Shown here: positions 17,570 through 25,829 of the stretch, in pieces
Layout of the letters: every line of letters starts with the position of its first letter
How positions within the stretch are numbered: position 1 is the first letter of the stretch
Source: an uncultured Bacteroidota bacterium
Lineage (GTDB): Bacteria > Bacteroidota > Bacteroidia > Bacteroidales > UBA932
DNA length: 61,607 nt
Direction: 5' to 3'
NCBI GenBank assembly: GCA_937901965.1
Contig: CALGSW010000003.1
Span: 1 to 61,607, forward strand
Notes under the pieces: generated by a model
What the model was told of the DNA's origin: nothing
The model's database searches: none
What the model saw: the letters and a program-made list of their open reading frames with translations, nothing else
Made by a program: the position numbers and the translations under genes

Positions 17570-18030
17570 CTGTGGCGGCTGGGGCTGGGGTGGTGACTTG
17601 CCATCAGCTTCAGCAAAGTACCGCGGAAGGCGATGACCTCGGCCTCGCTAATGTTACTGGCGCTGAAAGAGGCGACTATCTTTTCGGGGATGCAGAGTGC
17701 TTGCTCTTTCAGGGTGCTCCCCTCCTGTGTGAGGGAGACGATAACGCTGCGTTCGTCCGATTCAGAGCGGCGTCTGTTTACGATACCTTTTTGCTCGAGG
17801 CGTTTTAGCAGTGGTGTAACAGTATTTGATTCAAGAAGCAACTTATTGCATATCTCAGTTACCGGCATCTCTCCGTGCTGCCAGAGAACCAGCAGCACAA
17901 GATATTGCGGATAGGTAAGACCCAACTCATCAAGGAGCGGAGTGTAGATTTGAGTGGTCAATCTGGAGGCTGCATATAAAGGAAAACATAGCTGATTCTC
18001 CAGATATAACATTTCACTTTTATCTTTCAT
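17536..18030 (-). CDS. MarR-family regulator, OhrR-like
   Basis: The protein has a MarR winged helix (LLLESNTVTPLLKRLEQKGIVNRRRSESDERSV) and a cysteine at residue 15 in ENQLCFPLYA, the place of the redox-sensing cysteine in OhrR regulators of organic hydroperoxide resistance. It follows a glutathione peroxidase gene by 23 bases in the same direction, so it probably represses its own operon. About the last 20 residues (SHHPSPSRHSRYPRGKVSNN) are encoded by the palindromic element B and are not part of the family, so the original C-terminus has been replaced or extended. Confidence 0.85.
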   Translation of the reverse strand: MKDKSEMLYLENQLCFPLYAASRLTTQIYTPLLDELGLTYPQYLVLLVLWQHGEMPVTEICNKLLLESNTVTPLLKRLEQKGIVNRRRSESDERSVIVSLTQEGSTLKEQALCIPEKIVASFSASNISEAEVIAFRGTLLKLMASHHPSPSRHSRYPRGKVSNN

Positions 18031-18053
18031 AACATTATGTATTTATGAGAGTT

Positions 18054-18536
18054 TTAGAGAATTTTTTCCAGGAACGACTCCATTTTCTCAGGTTTGGTAA
18101 ATGGCGAGAATCTCTTTACAGGTTTGCCATTTTTGTCAATCACAAACTTATTAAAATTCCATTTGATTTTGCTTCCAAATATGCTGCCCAGCTTAGATTT
18201 CAGATATACAAACAGCGGATCGGCAGTGGGGCCGTTCACATCCACCTTTGCAAACATAGGGAAGGTAACCCCATAGTTCAGCTGGCAGAACTCCTGAATA
18301 TCACTTGCACTGCCCGGCTCCTGGTTTGCAAACTGGTTACACGGAAAGCCGAGAATCACCAGCCCCCTATCCTTATACTTCTGATAGAGCCTCTCCAGCC
18401 CCTCAAACTGCGGTGTAAGCCCGCACTTGCTTGCAGTATTCACCACTATCACCGTTTTACCCTTATACTCTGCCATTGAGACCCTTTTCTCCTGAAGCGT
18501 AACCACTTCAAAATCATAAAAACTTTTATTTGTCAT
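18054..18536 (-). CDS. Glutathione peroxidase family protein
   Basis: A 160-residue thiol peroxidase that should reduce hydrogen peroxide or lipid hydroperoxides. The peroxidatic cysteine is C38 in NTASKCG, with the tetrad partners Q72 in FPCNQFANQ, W126 and N127 (KWNF). A resolving-type cysteine (C84) suggests use of thioredoxin rather than glutathione. It lacks a signal peptide. It is the first gene of a two-gene operon with the OhrR-like regulator, transcribed from the promoter at 18568-18598. Confidence 0.9.
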   Translation of the reverse strand: MTNKSFYDFEVVTLQEKRVSMAEYKGKTVIVVNTASKCGLTPQFEGLERLYQKYKDRGLVILGFPCNQFANQEPGSASDIQEFCQLNYGVTFPMFAKVDVNGPTADPLFVYLKSKLGSIFGSKIKWNFNKFVIDKNGKPVKRFSPFTKPEKMESFLEKIL

Positions 18537-18567
18537 TTTATCGTGTTAGATTATATCGTTTACGACG

Positions 18568-18598
18568 CAAAGATGGAAATAAGATTTAAAAATACAAT
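18568..18598 (-). promoter_or_regulatory. Promoter of the gpx-marR operon
   Basis: On the minus strand ATTG and CATCTTTG are separated by 19 bases, each with one mismatch to the Bacteroidota consensus TTTG-N19-21-TAnnTTTG. The -7 element lies 31 bases before the peroxidase start. Confidence 0.5.
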
Positions 18599-18678
18599 AT
18601 TTTGTGTGGGGGTATATATTCCTTCCAGGCGTGCACGCTCGTCGTGGGCTCGCTTGTTGCTTGGTTCTTGCCTCCTTG

Positions 18679-18782
18679 CCTCAGAGGAAAAGTGTCAAAC
18701 ACCTAACTATAAAGCGATTAGACAAACTGTTATGAAATCATAATTAATTGACATCGTGATGTTTGACACTTTTCCTCTGAGG
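18679..18782. repeat. Inverted repeat, copy C of the GACACTTT family
   Basis: Bases 18679-18700 and 18761-18782 are exact reverse complements (22 bp) around a 60-base AT-rich loop. The right arm reads TTTGACACTTTTCCTCTGAGG. The layout (outer GC-rich part, GACACTTT core, AT-rich centre of about 60 bases) is the same as copy B. It lies just after the DUF2075/S24 gene and could end its transcription or that of a converging message. Confidence 0.85.
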
Positions 18783-18799
18783 TGGGAGAGAGACATTGC

Positions 18800-21184
18800 T
18801 CACAAAACAGCAACAAGTTCACCCACTACATTATAGTTGTCATATTCTGATAAGATGATAGGGTCAAAATCTTTATTTACCGGCTTAAGAATAATCTTTT
18901 CGTGACGCCACTCTCCGGTTTTGGAATCATAGCTCTTCTCACTTGTGTAAGTCTTGATAGTAAAATTGCCGCAATGATCCGGATCGAAAAAGGAGTGATG
19001 CTGAACAAGCACTATTTTATTGTTTCTGGAGCCTGCTACATTCCTGTTAAATACACAAAGTGACCCGTCAGGAATCCTGGGTTCCATTGATTTTCCGGAA
19101 GCTTTAACAACAAACATATTTGCGTTTAATTTGCCAACTCCCTCTGCCCTTACCCACCCTGATATATCAACATCTTCACCATCTGCGAATTTCCCGCATG
19201 CCGCTTTTATTGTGTAAAAAGGGAGAAAGTCAACAAACTTTGCACTCTCCATCACATCTGGCTCAATTCTGAGCACTTCAACAACAGGGATAGCGTCTTG
19301 GATATCATGGACTATCTCATCTGAAATATCTTCCATTTGCATCCTAAAATGATCTGCAAGATTCTTATCACAGAAATAAACATAGCATCCCTTCATCCCG
19401 CGCGTCATTAATGTTCTGTATGTGTTCTTGATTATTCTGTCAGCAATCTGAAGAGCCTCTTCCTGATTCTCTTTGAACTTAGTTTTTATTCCCTTCAAAG
19501 ACTGATCCATAGTAGAACGCCCGTTGAAATCAGTTACAACCTCATCGTTTTTAAATCTTATATCACCTCCCACAATCACTCCCACATAATCCAGCTCCAG
19601 ACCCTGACAAGTATGTATACAACCGGCTTCATTTACAGAGTTAGGTGCTATTATCCAGTTACTCCCGTCATTCTTCAAATTCCACTTCATTGCAAAATTA
19701 AACTCTGGTATAATAACATCCATATCTTCCGGGTTCTTTTGGCTTTTCCAATCCCAGCAATACCCAGCAACTATCCTTGATTTGTTATTTATAAGATTCT
19801 TCTCTTCAATTACTCTTCTAAGTTCATTTGGATTATCAAATATTTTAAAGTCAAACGTTTTATTTGATAACTTGATATTTGCAGTGTTCGTTATTTGTAA
19901 AGTATTATCAAGCCAAGATAAATACCCATCGGAACCATTACACCTAAATTGAGACTCCAGCTTAAGTTTTGCTACATGCGCACCCTGTCCCAGGGCAATA
20001 TGAGAAATCTCCTTGCTTGTACCTATATCCTTAATATGAACTCTCTGGTCATTATCAATAAAGAAAACTGAAAATTTTGACGCCTGAATAATTTCAGTAA
20101 TCTGATTGTCTCCCAAATTCTGGAACAGACCACTCTTAAGGTTCAGTCTGTGAGCTTCGTCAACAATAAGGGCATCAAAAATATTGTTCTCACATTCAAT
20201 AAAGCTGCCAGAACCTCCAAAAAGATTGTTAATGTTACTATTACGAATTCTTCCTTTTAATTTAGTTGCATAGACTGCTCTTGGGGCTGCATTCTTAGAA
20301 ATATATTTTGCAACCATTCCCTCTTTTGTCAAATTTGCAAGAAGATTAATTGCTACTACGCTTTTACCCGTACCGGGGCCACCCTCTACTATCAAAACCT
20401 GCTTTTTCCCATGCTTTGAAACCCTTGCCATTTTTACAGCTGTTTCATAAACCAGCTTCTGATCGTCTATCATTATAAACTCACTAACCCCCTTTAGCAT
20501 TGAGCCGACGGCGTCAGCAAGTTGTTTAGATGGTCTTAATTTACCATTCTCTATTCGGTACATGATCTCTCTGCTGTCCCCGAATTTCACAAACCTTTTA
20601 ATAAACTCTCTAAGTTTCAGAGCATCATTCCTTAAAAAAACAGGTGCTTTATCTATATAGTACTTAAAGAGATCATTTGTTATAACACCATCTGGATTAT
20701 AATTATGAAGATATGCACAAGGAATAATATCAATTTTATCATCCTGAATTGTTTGATTATAATCCGTTAGGGTTGATGCATAAGACCACGCCTGATATGA
20801 AGGGTGGACAGTGTTTGTGAATCCATGCTGAAATCTTGTCCTTACAAGATCCGGCAAATCAGTCAGTTCTGCAGAACTCCATTGTTTTAGTTCTACAATT
20901 ACAACCTTCTCTCTCTTATCCACATCCAAACCAGTGATTATAAAATCAATCCTTTTTGAAGTTAGTGGGATTTGAAATTCAATTGAAATCCCTGCATCAG
21001 AAGCAATTTCTGGATCCTCCAAAACATTCTTCATTCTTTGCATCGAATTCGCCCATGAGAAAACCTCATTAGGTGATGGTTTTCTTCCTAAAAAAGATCT
21101 GTAAGCTCTCTCAATCTTTATCTCAATTTCATTATTGACAACATCGTTAAGGAAGCCCTCTTTTAAGGATTGATAAACAATCAT
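18800..21184 (-). CDS. Nuclease-like / DUF2075 helicase / S24 peptidase fusion
   Basis: This 794-residue protein joins three parts. Residues 1-200 carry a PD-(D/E)xK-like pattern (RIDFIITG with D80, VVIVELKQW with E98 and K100). Residues 240-620 are a DUF2075/Schlafen-type superfamily-1 NTPase: Walker A GGPGTGKS (about 268-275), Walker B LIVDEAHR (339-346), a late arginine-containing motif (TYRTLMTRGMKG) and HTCQGLELDYVGV. Residues 650-794 are an S24 (LexA/UmuD-like) peptidase: a possible Cys-Gly cleavage site at 663-664 (KAACGKF), nucleophile S699 in SGKSMEPRIPDG and a candidate lysine K744. It overlaps the MazG-like gene upstream by 4 bases. A DNA-damage-triggered defence or repair effector is inferred, not shown. 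Confidence 0.8.
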   Translation of the reverse strand: MIVYQSLKEGFLNDVVNNEIEIKIERAYRSFLGRKPSPNEVFSWANSMQRMKNVLEDPEIASDAGISIEFQIPLTSKRIDFIITGLDVDKREKVVIVELKQWSSAELTDLPDLVRTRFQHGFTNTVHPSYQAWSYASTLTDYNQTIQDDKIDIIPCAYLHNYNPDGVITNDLFKYYIDKAPVFLRNDALKLREFIKRFVKFGDSREIMYRIENGKLRPSKQLADAVGSMLKGVSEFIMIDDQKLVYETAVKMARVSKHGKKQVLIVEGGPGTGKSVVAINLLANLTKEGMVAKYISKNAAPRAVYATKLKGRIRNSNINNLFGGSGSFIECENNIFDALIVDEAHRLNLKSGLFQNLGDNQITEIIQASKFSVFFIDNDQRVHIKDIGTSKEISHIALGQGAHVAKLKLESQFRCNGSDGYLSWLDNTLQITNTANIKLSNKTFDFKIFDNPNELRRVIEEKNLINNKSRIVAGYCWDWKSQKNPEDMDVIIPEFNFAMKWNLKNDGSNWIIAPNSVNEAGCIHTCQGLELDYVGVIVGGDIRFKNDEVVTDFNGRSTMDQSLKGIKTKFKENQEEALQIADRIIKNTYRTLMTRGMKGCYVYFCDKNLADHFRMQMEDISDEIVHDIQDAIPVVEVLRIEPDVMESAKFVDFLPFYTIKAACGKFADGEDVDISGWVRAEGVGKLNANMFVVKASGKSMEPRIPDGSLCVFNRNVAGSRNNKIVLVQHHSFFDPDHCGNFTIKTYTSEKSYDSKTGEWRHEKIILKPVNKDFDPIILSEYDNYNVVGELVAVL

Positions 21185-21510
21185 AACTCGTTATATTTCT
21201 TGGCAGAACCTCTTGCCTTGTCTACTGGATACTTTTCTGAATTTTGTTTCAGTTTATTTTCAACTATACTCTGAATATCCAGACTATATTTATTAGTTAA
21301 AAGAAATGAATAGATTAATATATCCGCTAACTCCTCCTTTACCCTATCAATGTTTGCTCCATCTTCGCTCTTCCATAAAAATAACTCAAGTAGTTCAGAC
21401 GCCTCGACATTTAATGCAATCGCAAGATCTTTAGGATTATGGAACTGCGCCCAATCTCTATCATCGCGAAATTTTACGATTTTAGAAATTAATTCATTCA
21501 ATTCTGACAT
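21181..21510 (-). CDS. MazG-like nucleotide pyrophosphohydrolase
   Basis: A 109-residue all-alpha NTP pyrophosphohydrolase of the MazG/dCTPP1 type. The metal-binding pattern ExxE then ExxD is present as E36-E39 (VEASE) and E60-D63 (EELAD), after the substrate-binding segment FRDDRDWAQFHNPKDLA. Such enzymes hydrolyse (d)NTPs to monophosphates. Its stop codon overlaps the start of the nuclease-like/DUF2075/S24 gene, so the two are almost certainly co-translated. Its own -7 box (21538-21545) and the preceding terminator mark the pair as a separate unit. Confidence 0.88.
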   Translation of the reverse strand: MSELNELISKIVKFRDDRDWAQFHNPKDLAIALNVEASELLELFLWKSEDGANIDRVKEELADILIYSFLLTNKYSLDIQSIVENKLKQNSEKYPVDKARGSAKKYNEL

Positions 21511-21537
21511 TTTGGAGAGTTTTAAAATATTCTTTTA

Positions 21538-21545
21538 CAAATATA
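21538..21545 (-). promoter_or_regulatory. Putative -7 box of the MazG/DUF2075 operon
   Basis: TATATTTG on the minus strand, exact to TAnnTTTG, 27 bases before the MazG start codon. No good -33 element was found. Confidence 0.42.
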
Positions 21546-21546
21546 T

Positions 21547-21573
21547 CAAAAAAAAGACCTCCTCACGGAAGTC
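21547..21573 (-). terminator. Terminator after the GNAT gene
   Basis: On the minus strand GACTTCC, loop GTGA, GGAGGTC (one wobble pair) is followed by a run of Ts. It overlaps the last codons of the acetyltransferase gene and isolates it from the MazG operon. Confidence 0.7.
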
Positions 21574-22096
21574 TCTCTGTTCTAATTTTTGCATATCGTA
21601 TTTCATCGTATAGTGTGTTGTTTTTAAATATTGACTTTTTGAATACCGCCTCCTTTACAAAACCACACTTTTCCAGCACTTTTTGTGAACCAATATTGAA
21701 CTCAAAAACGCCGGTGTATATACGTACAATATCCAGATTATTAAAACCCCATTCAGTAATTAAATTAACAGCCTCGGTCATTATTCCTTTATTCCAGAAT
21801 GGCTCTCCAATAAAATAACCAATCTCCGCGCTCTTTCTGTAGACATCGCCACAAGGCATCAGGCTTATGTTCCCTGCATATTCTCCGTTGTACTCAATAG
21901 CGAAGATTGTTTTAGGGTTTTGTGCATCAACCATTGATTTGAATTTAACAGCATCTTCATAAGTGAATGGAGATGGGAACGAGTCTCTTAAATTCTTAGC
22001 GACGTTGAAGTTGTCCGCATATAAACTAAGCATGTGCAGATCTCTATCAAGCAGTTCTCTTAGTACTATATCATTTTTTTGTGCAATTATTTTCAT
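21563..22096 (-). CDS. GNAT-family N-acetyltransferase (RimJ/RimL type)
   Basis: A 177-residue cytoplasmic acetyltransferase. The N-terminal region (IVLRELLDRDLHMLSLYADN), the acetyl-CoA-binding segment near EIGYFIGEPFWNKGIMTEAV, and the end motif GSQKVLEKCGFVKEAVFKKS are typical of the ribosomal-protein alanine acetyltransferase-like branch. The acceptor substrate cannot be told; members acetylate proteins, antibiotics or small amines. It is monocistronic, ended by the terminator at 21547-21573. Confidence 0.85.
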   Translation of the reverse strand: MKIIAQKNDIVLRELLDRDLHMLSLYADNFNVAKNLRDSFPSPFTYEDAVKFKSMVDAQNPKTIFAIEYNGEYAGNISLMPCGDVYRKSAEIGYFIGEPFWNKGIMTEAVNLITEWGFNNLDIVRIYTGVFEFNIGSQKVLEKCGFVKEAVFKKSIFKNNTLYDEIRYAKIRTERLP

Positions 22097-22118
22097 ATTA
22101 ATCCAGCATATAAATATT

Positions 22119-24218
22119 CTATTTCCTCCTGAACAATCTGATAATGTTTTTACCTATTTCATCCAGCCTTTCAAATGGCTCAACCAATGAAGGGTTATTC
22201 GGGTCAATTTCATATGCAACATGCTGCACAGGGTAAACTATAATAAAGCTGTTGTTTTGAAAATATCTATTAAGATATGAAGGAAGATTAATCATATTGG
22301 GATGGTATGATACCTGATTAATTTTGCTGAGAATAATCAGAAGATTATCATCACTCTTTACATCTCTGGATATTATCAGAAAATCATCCCAGTCCTCAAA
22401 TATTTTAAACTCTGCCTCTATAGGGTGCTTATGCTGAATCTTTTTAATGTACTCAGATGTCTTCTCATTAGCATAAAATACCAGTTTTGCCCCGGTGTTT
22501 TTAGGTATATTCCAGACCTTAGAGAGCCAGAATGGGAATCCAAACTCCTTCTCGGCATTTTCAGGTATCACCACAATGTGCCTCTTTATTGTTCCAACCG
22601 GCTGGAGCGGTTTGTAAATAAATGTTGTGGCATTGCATTTTGAAAGGACACTCTCTGTAATTTTTCCAAGATAGGATTCAGATATCTTTTTATTATGATG
22701 CAGTCCCAGAACCAGGTCAGTGATGTTGTGCTCCTTGACCACCCCCACAATACCGTTGGTGGTGTTAATATCATATCTAAGCAGTGTATTAAGGGCCATA
22801 TCTGAGGCCGATGCGGATACCTCCGCCTTTTCAAGGAGTTTCCTCCCTTTTGAGGCAGCATCAGTATCGTCATTCTCAACAATGTTGAGGGCATATAGTC
22901 CCTTCTTATTCTCCCTGTTTTTTAAAATAGAGCTCATTGAAATCAGCTCCTCAATAGTATCAGGATTACTTATAGGAATCAGAATCCGCTCCCTCTTTTC
23001 CAGATCCTCCTCTTCTGCCGGAGGTGTATCTTTGAGTGAAATATTTTTACCGCCCTTCTGAGCCTCCAGAGAGGCTATAGTACAGGTTATCAGAATCATT
23101 ACAATTGTACCATTAAGGATTGTATCATCCAGCAGCCCCACATTGTACCCCACCAAAACCGCCGCCAGAGTTGCCGCTGCCTGTGCATTACTAAGGCCGA
23201 ATATAATCCTGCGTTCATCTGCCGAGTAACGTAAAGATTTCTGTGTAAGCCATGCCGCAAGATATTTGGCTACAGTAGCAACTACTGTCATAACGGTTGC
23301 AACTTTAATAGTCTCAAAATCCTTAAAGAAAGCCCTGTAATCCACAAGCATCCCCACTCCAATGAGGAAGAACGGGATAAATACTGCATTCCCCACAAAT
23401 TCAATCCTGTTCATCAGAGAAGATGTGGACGGAATAAGCCTGTTAAGCGCCAGTCCTGTCAAAAAGGCCCCTACAATTGCCTCAATACCCGCCAGCTCGG
23501 CGAGAACAGCCCCCAGGAAAACCATTACGAGTACAAAAATGTACTGTGAGACGTTATCATCATATCTTTTAAGGAACCACCTCGCAATTACCGGGAAGAG
23601 GAAGACAACTATAAGACCAAATAAAACCATTGATACAGATAATCTGGTCCAGAAAGCGGCATCCACAACTCCGGCATTCATACCTACTATCACAGCCAGT
23701 ACAAGGAGAGCCAGCGTATCAGTAATCATCGTCCCCCCTACGGCAATATTCACAGCCCTGTTCTTTGTTACTCCAAGCTTGCTGAGAATTGGATATGCTA
23801 TAAGGGTGTGCGAGGCAAACATACTGGCAAGAAGTACCGATGACATCATTGTCATATTGAGTACATATAAACCCGTGACAGTCCCCAGGCCCATGGGGAT
23901 TAAAAAGGTCAACATCCCAAACAGCAAACTTTTTCCGCTGTTCTTCCTGAACTCCGCCAGATCAATCTCAATACCGGCCAGAAACATTATATAGAGCAGT
24001 CCTGCCGTTCCGGAAAGTATTATACTGCTATCCCTTAGTAAAAGATTAAATCCGTTTGGACCTATAACTGCTCCGGCAATAATAAGACCCAATATGTGCG
24101 GTATCTTAAACCTGTTTAGTACAATAGGCGCAAACAGTATTATTATCAATATTACCAGGAATTTAAGCACCGGATTGCTTAATGGTAACGTAATATCTGT
24201 TATTGCTAGTATGTTCAT
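22119..24218 (-). CDS. Cation:proton antiporter (CPA2 / KefB type) with C-terminal Usp-like domains
   Basis: A 699-residue membrane protein with about 12 hydrophobic helices in the first 385 residues, including VLNRFKIPHILGLIIAGAVIGPNG and GAVLAELAGIEAIVGAFLTGLAL, characteristic of Na+(K+)/H+ exchangers of the CPA2 family. The cytoplasmic C-terminal 300 residues resemble two universal-stress-protein domains (RILIPISNPDTIEELI, HIVVIPENAEKEFGFP), not the TrkA-N domain of Kef. The role is probably cytoplasmic pH or K+/Na+ balance. It begins 10 bases after the transaldolase gene and is likely co-transcribed with it. Confidence 0.85.
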   Translation of the reverse strand: MNILAITDITLPLSNPVLKFLVILIIILFAPIVLNRFKIPHILGLIIAGAVIGPNGFNLLLRDSSIILSGTAGLLYIMFLAGIEIDLAEFRKNSGKSLLFGMLTFLIPMGLGTVTGLYVLNMTMMSSVLLASMFASHTLIAYPILSKLGVTKNRAVNIAVGGTMITDTLALLVLAVIVGMNAGVVDAAFWTRLSVSMVLFGLIVVFLFPVIARWFLKRYDDNVSQYIFVLVMVFLGAVLAELAGIEAIVGAFLTGLALNRLIPSTSSLMNRIEFVGNAVFIPFFLIGVGMLVDYRAFFKDFETIKVATVMTVVATVAKYLAAWLTQKSLRYSADERRIIFGLSNAQAAATLAAVLVGYNVGLLDDTILNGTIVMILITCTIASLEAQKGGKNISLKDTPPAEEEDLEKRERILIPISNPDTIEELISMSSILKNRENKKGLYALNIVENDDTDAASKGRKLLEKAEVSASASDMALNTLLRYDINTTNGIVGVVKEHNITDLVLGLHHNKKISESYLGKITESVLSKCNATTFIYKPLQPVGTIKRHIVVIPENAEKEFGFPFWLSKVWNIPKNTGAKLVFYANEKTSEYIKKIQHKHPIEAEFKIFEDWDDFLIISRDVKSDDNLLIILSKINQVSYHPNMINLPSYLNRYFQNNSFIIVYPVQHVAYEIDPNNPSLVEPFERLDEIGKNIIRLFRRK

Positions 24219-24228
24219 TTTTTATCCG

Positions 24229-24885
24229 TTATCCGTTCACTCTTTTGTAGTCAGCCAAGAATTTTTCCAGTCCCGAGTCCGTAAGCGGATGCTTCAGCAG
24301 ACCGAGTATCGCATCCAGCGGACAGGTGGCCACATCGGCTCCCGCCTCAAGACACTGGATAATGTGCATTGTATGGCGGATGGAGGCAGCAAGCACTTCG
24401 GTTTGATAACCATAGTAATTATATATCTCCACAATCTGTCTTATAAGGGCAACCCCGTCTGTAGAGATATCATCCAGCCTGCCTACAAATGGTGACACAT
24501 ATGTTGCACCTGCCTTTGCGGCAAGCAGTGCCTGACCTGCTGTAAATACCAAAGTACAATTAGTTCTGATCCCATTTTCAGAGAAATGCTTAATAGCCTT
24601 TATCCCCTCTTTTGTACATGGAACCTTGACAACTATCTGTTCATGAAGAGAGGCAAGCTCCGCCCCCTCTCTTATCATGCCTTCAAAATCGGTTGCAATC
24701 ACCTCTGCGCTGACGTCACCCTTAACTATATTGCAGATATCTATGTAGTGCTGTTTAATTTTCGCCTCACCCTTGATGCCCTCTTTAGCCATAAGCGAAG
24801 GGTTTGTAGTTACGCCATCCAGGACTCCCAGGTCATTGGCCTCTTTTATCTGTTCAAGATTTGCAGTGTCAATGAAAAATTTCAT
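24229..24885 (-). CDS. fsa: Transaldolase / fructose-6-phosphate aldolase
   Basis: A small transaldolase-type class I aldolase of about 218 residues. Markers are MKFFIDTANLEQIKEANDLG at the start, GVTTNPSLMAKEG, the Schiff-base lysine in IVVKVPCTKEGIKA, and CTLVFTAGQALLAAKAGATYVSPFVGRLDD. The short subfamily covers fructose-6-phosphate aldolases and true transaldolases. The start at 24885 gives the normal N-terminus; a 10-residue extension to 24915 is in frame but without family similarity. TATCTTTG (24913-24920 on the minus strand) is a good -7 box inside the upstream gene end. Confidence 0.92.
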   Translation of the reverse strand: MKFFIDTANLEQIKEANDLGVLDGVTTNPSLMAKEGIKGEAKIKQHYIDICNIVKGDVSAEVIATDFEGMIREGAELASLHEQIVVKVPCTKEGIKAIKHFSENGIRTNCTLVFTAGQALLAAKAGATYVSPFVGRLDDISTDGVALIRQIVEIYNYYGYQTEVLAASIRHTMHIIQCLEAGADVATCPLDAILGLLKHPLTDSGLEKFLADYKRVNG

Positions 24886-24912
24886 GAGGTTATATTTTTT
24901 TGATGAATTACG

Positions 24913-24920
24913 CAAAGATA
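24913..24920 (-). promoter_or_regulatory. Putative -7 box of the transaldolase-antiporter operon
   Basis: Minus strand TATCTTTG, exact to TAnnTTTG, 27 bases before the preferred start at 24885. Its presence supports that start over 24915. Confidence 0.4.
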
Positions 24921-24927
24921 GCTCTTA

Positions 24928-25740
24928 TTACTCAAAAAATTGCTGAGCACCTTTGTGCCCCCTTTCAGCAGCATATCTCAGGTACTCCTCTGCCCTTCTC
25001 TCATCTTTTGTCACCCCGTTTCCTTTTAGATAGCAGATACCCAGAGAATAACAGGCCTCAAGAACTACCTCCGGAGCATCAGATTTGAGACACTTCTCAA
25101 ACCATCTGATTGCTTCCGGATAGTTTTGGGGCACCCCCTCTCCATTACCATAACATGAAGCAACGGCAAGGTCTGCGTAAGCAAATTTATCTGTAGCTTT
25201 CATAAACCATGAGAATGCCTCTTGCTTATTGACATCTGTTCCCAACCCCATTCTAAGCATCATACCGAGCATATACATTGACTCGCCGTCTCCCTCTCCG
25301 GCTGCAGTACGGAACCATTTAACAGCCTGAACTCTGTTCTGCTCCTTTCCCTCATTGAAATAGCTATATGCCAAATATCTGTGAAGCGTGCTATTCTCGT
25401 AACCTTTGTTAATTGCCTCCAGCATAAGCCCTCCGGCACTCTCGTAGTTTCTCTCCACACCTTTGCCGTGAAAATAGAGCATGGCAATATTGTAATAGGC
25501 AAGTCCATCACCCTGAATCGCAGCCTGTGAATACCACTCCATTGCCTTTTCATAATCATTTATACTCTCATACCTGTCTCCCATTATAATCTGAGCAATT
25601 GGGAGCCCCTGCTCCGCTGACTTTCTGCAGAAAGCAGTATCCGCAGTGAGCCTTTCAACAAAATTAAGCTCAATATTCTGAGCTGAAAGAGTTGTGGTTA
25701 CTCCTAAAAAAAGAGTTACCAAGAATAAAAACCTTCTCAT
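24928..25740 (-). CDS. Secreted Sel1-repeat (TPR-like) protein
   Basis: A signal peptide (FLFLVTLFLGVTTTLSAQ) is followed by about six Sel1-like repeats of some 36 residues, with the repeated pattern A..WY..AA..G...A.Y.LG.MY..G.GV..N...A, for example EKAMEWYSQAAIQGDGLAYYN. Sel1 repeats form alpha-solenoids that hold other proteins together. Location should be the periplasm or outer surface. Partner unknown; it precedes the transaldolase by 42 bases and diverges from katG. Confidence 0.85.
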   Translation of the reverse strand: MRRFLFLVTLFLGVTTTLSAQNIELNFVERLTADTAFCRKSAEQGLPIAQIIMGDRYESINDYEKAMEWYSQAAIQGDGLAYYNIAMLYFHGKGVERNYESAGGLMLEAINKGYENSTLHRYLAYSYFNEGKEQNRVQAVKWFRTAAGEGDGESMYMLGMMLRMGLGTDVNKQEAFSWFMKATDKFAYADLAVASCYGNGEGVPQNYPEAIRWFEKCLKSDAPEVVLEACYSLGICYLKGNGVTKDERRAEEYLRYAAERGHKGAQQFFE

Positions 25741-25829
25741 GATTAGATTTGTTATAAAAGTGCATAAAGTTAGTACTAAATATTTTTACAATATTTAAAG
25801 AGTTAAGTATAATTTTAAAATAATAAGAT

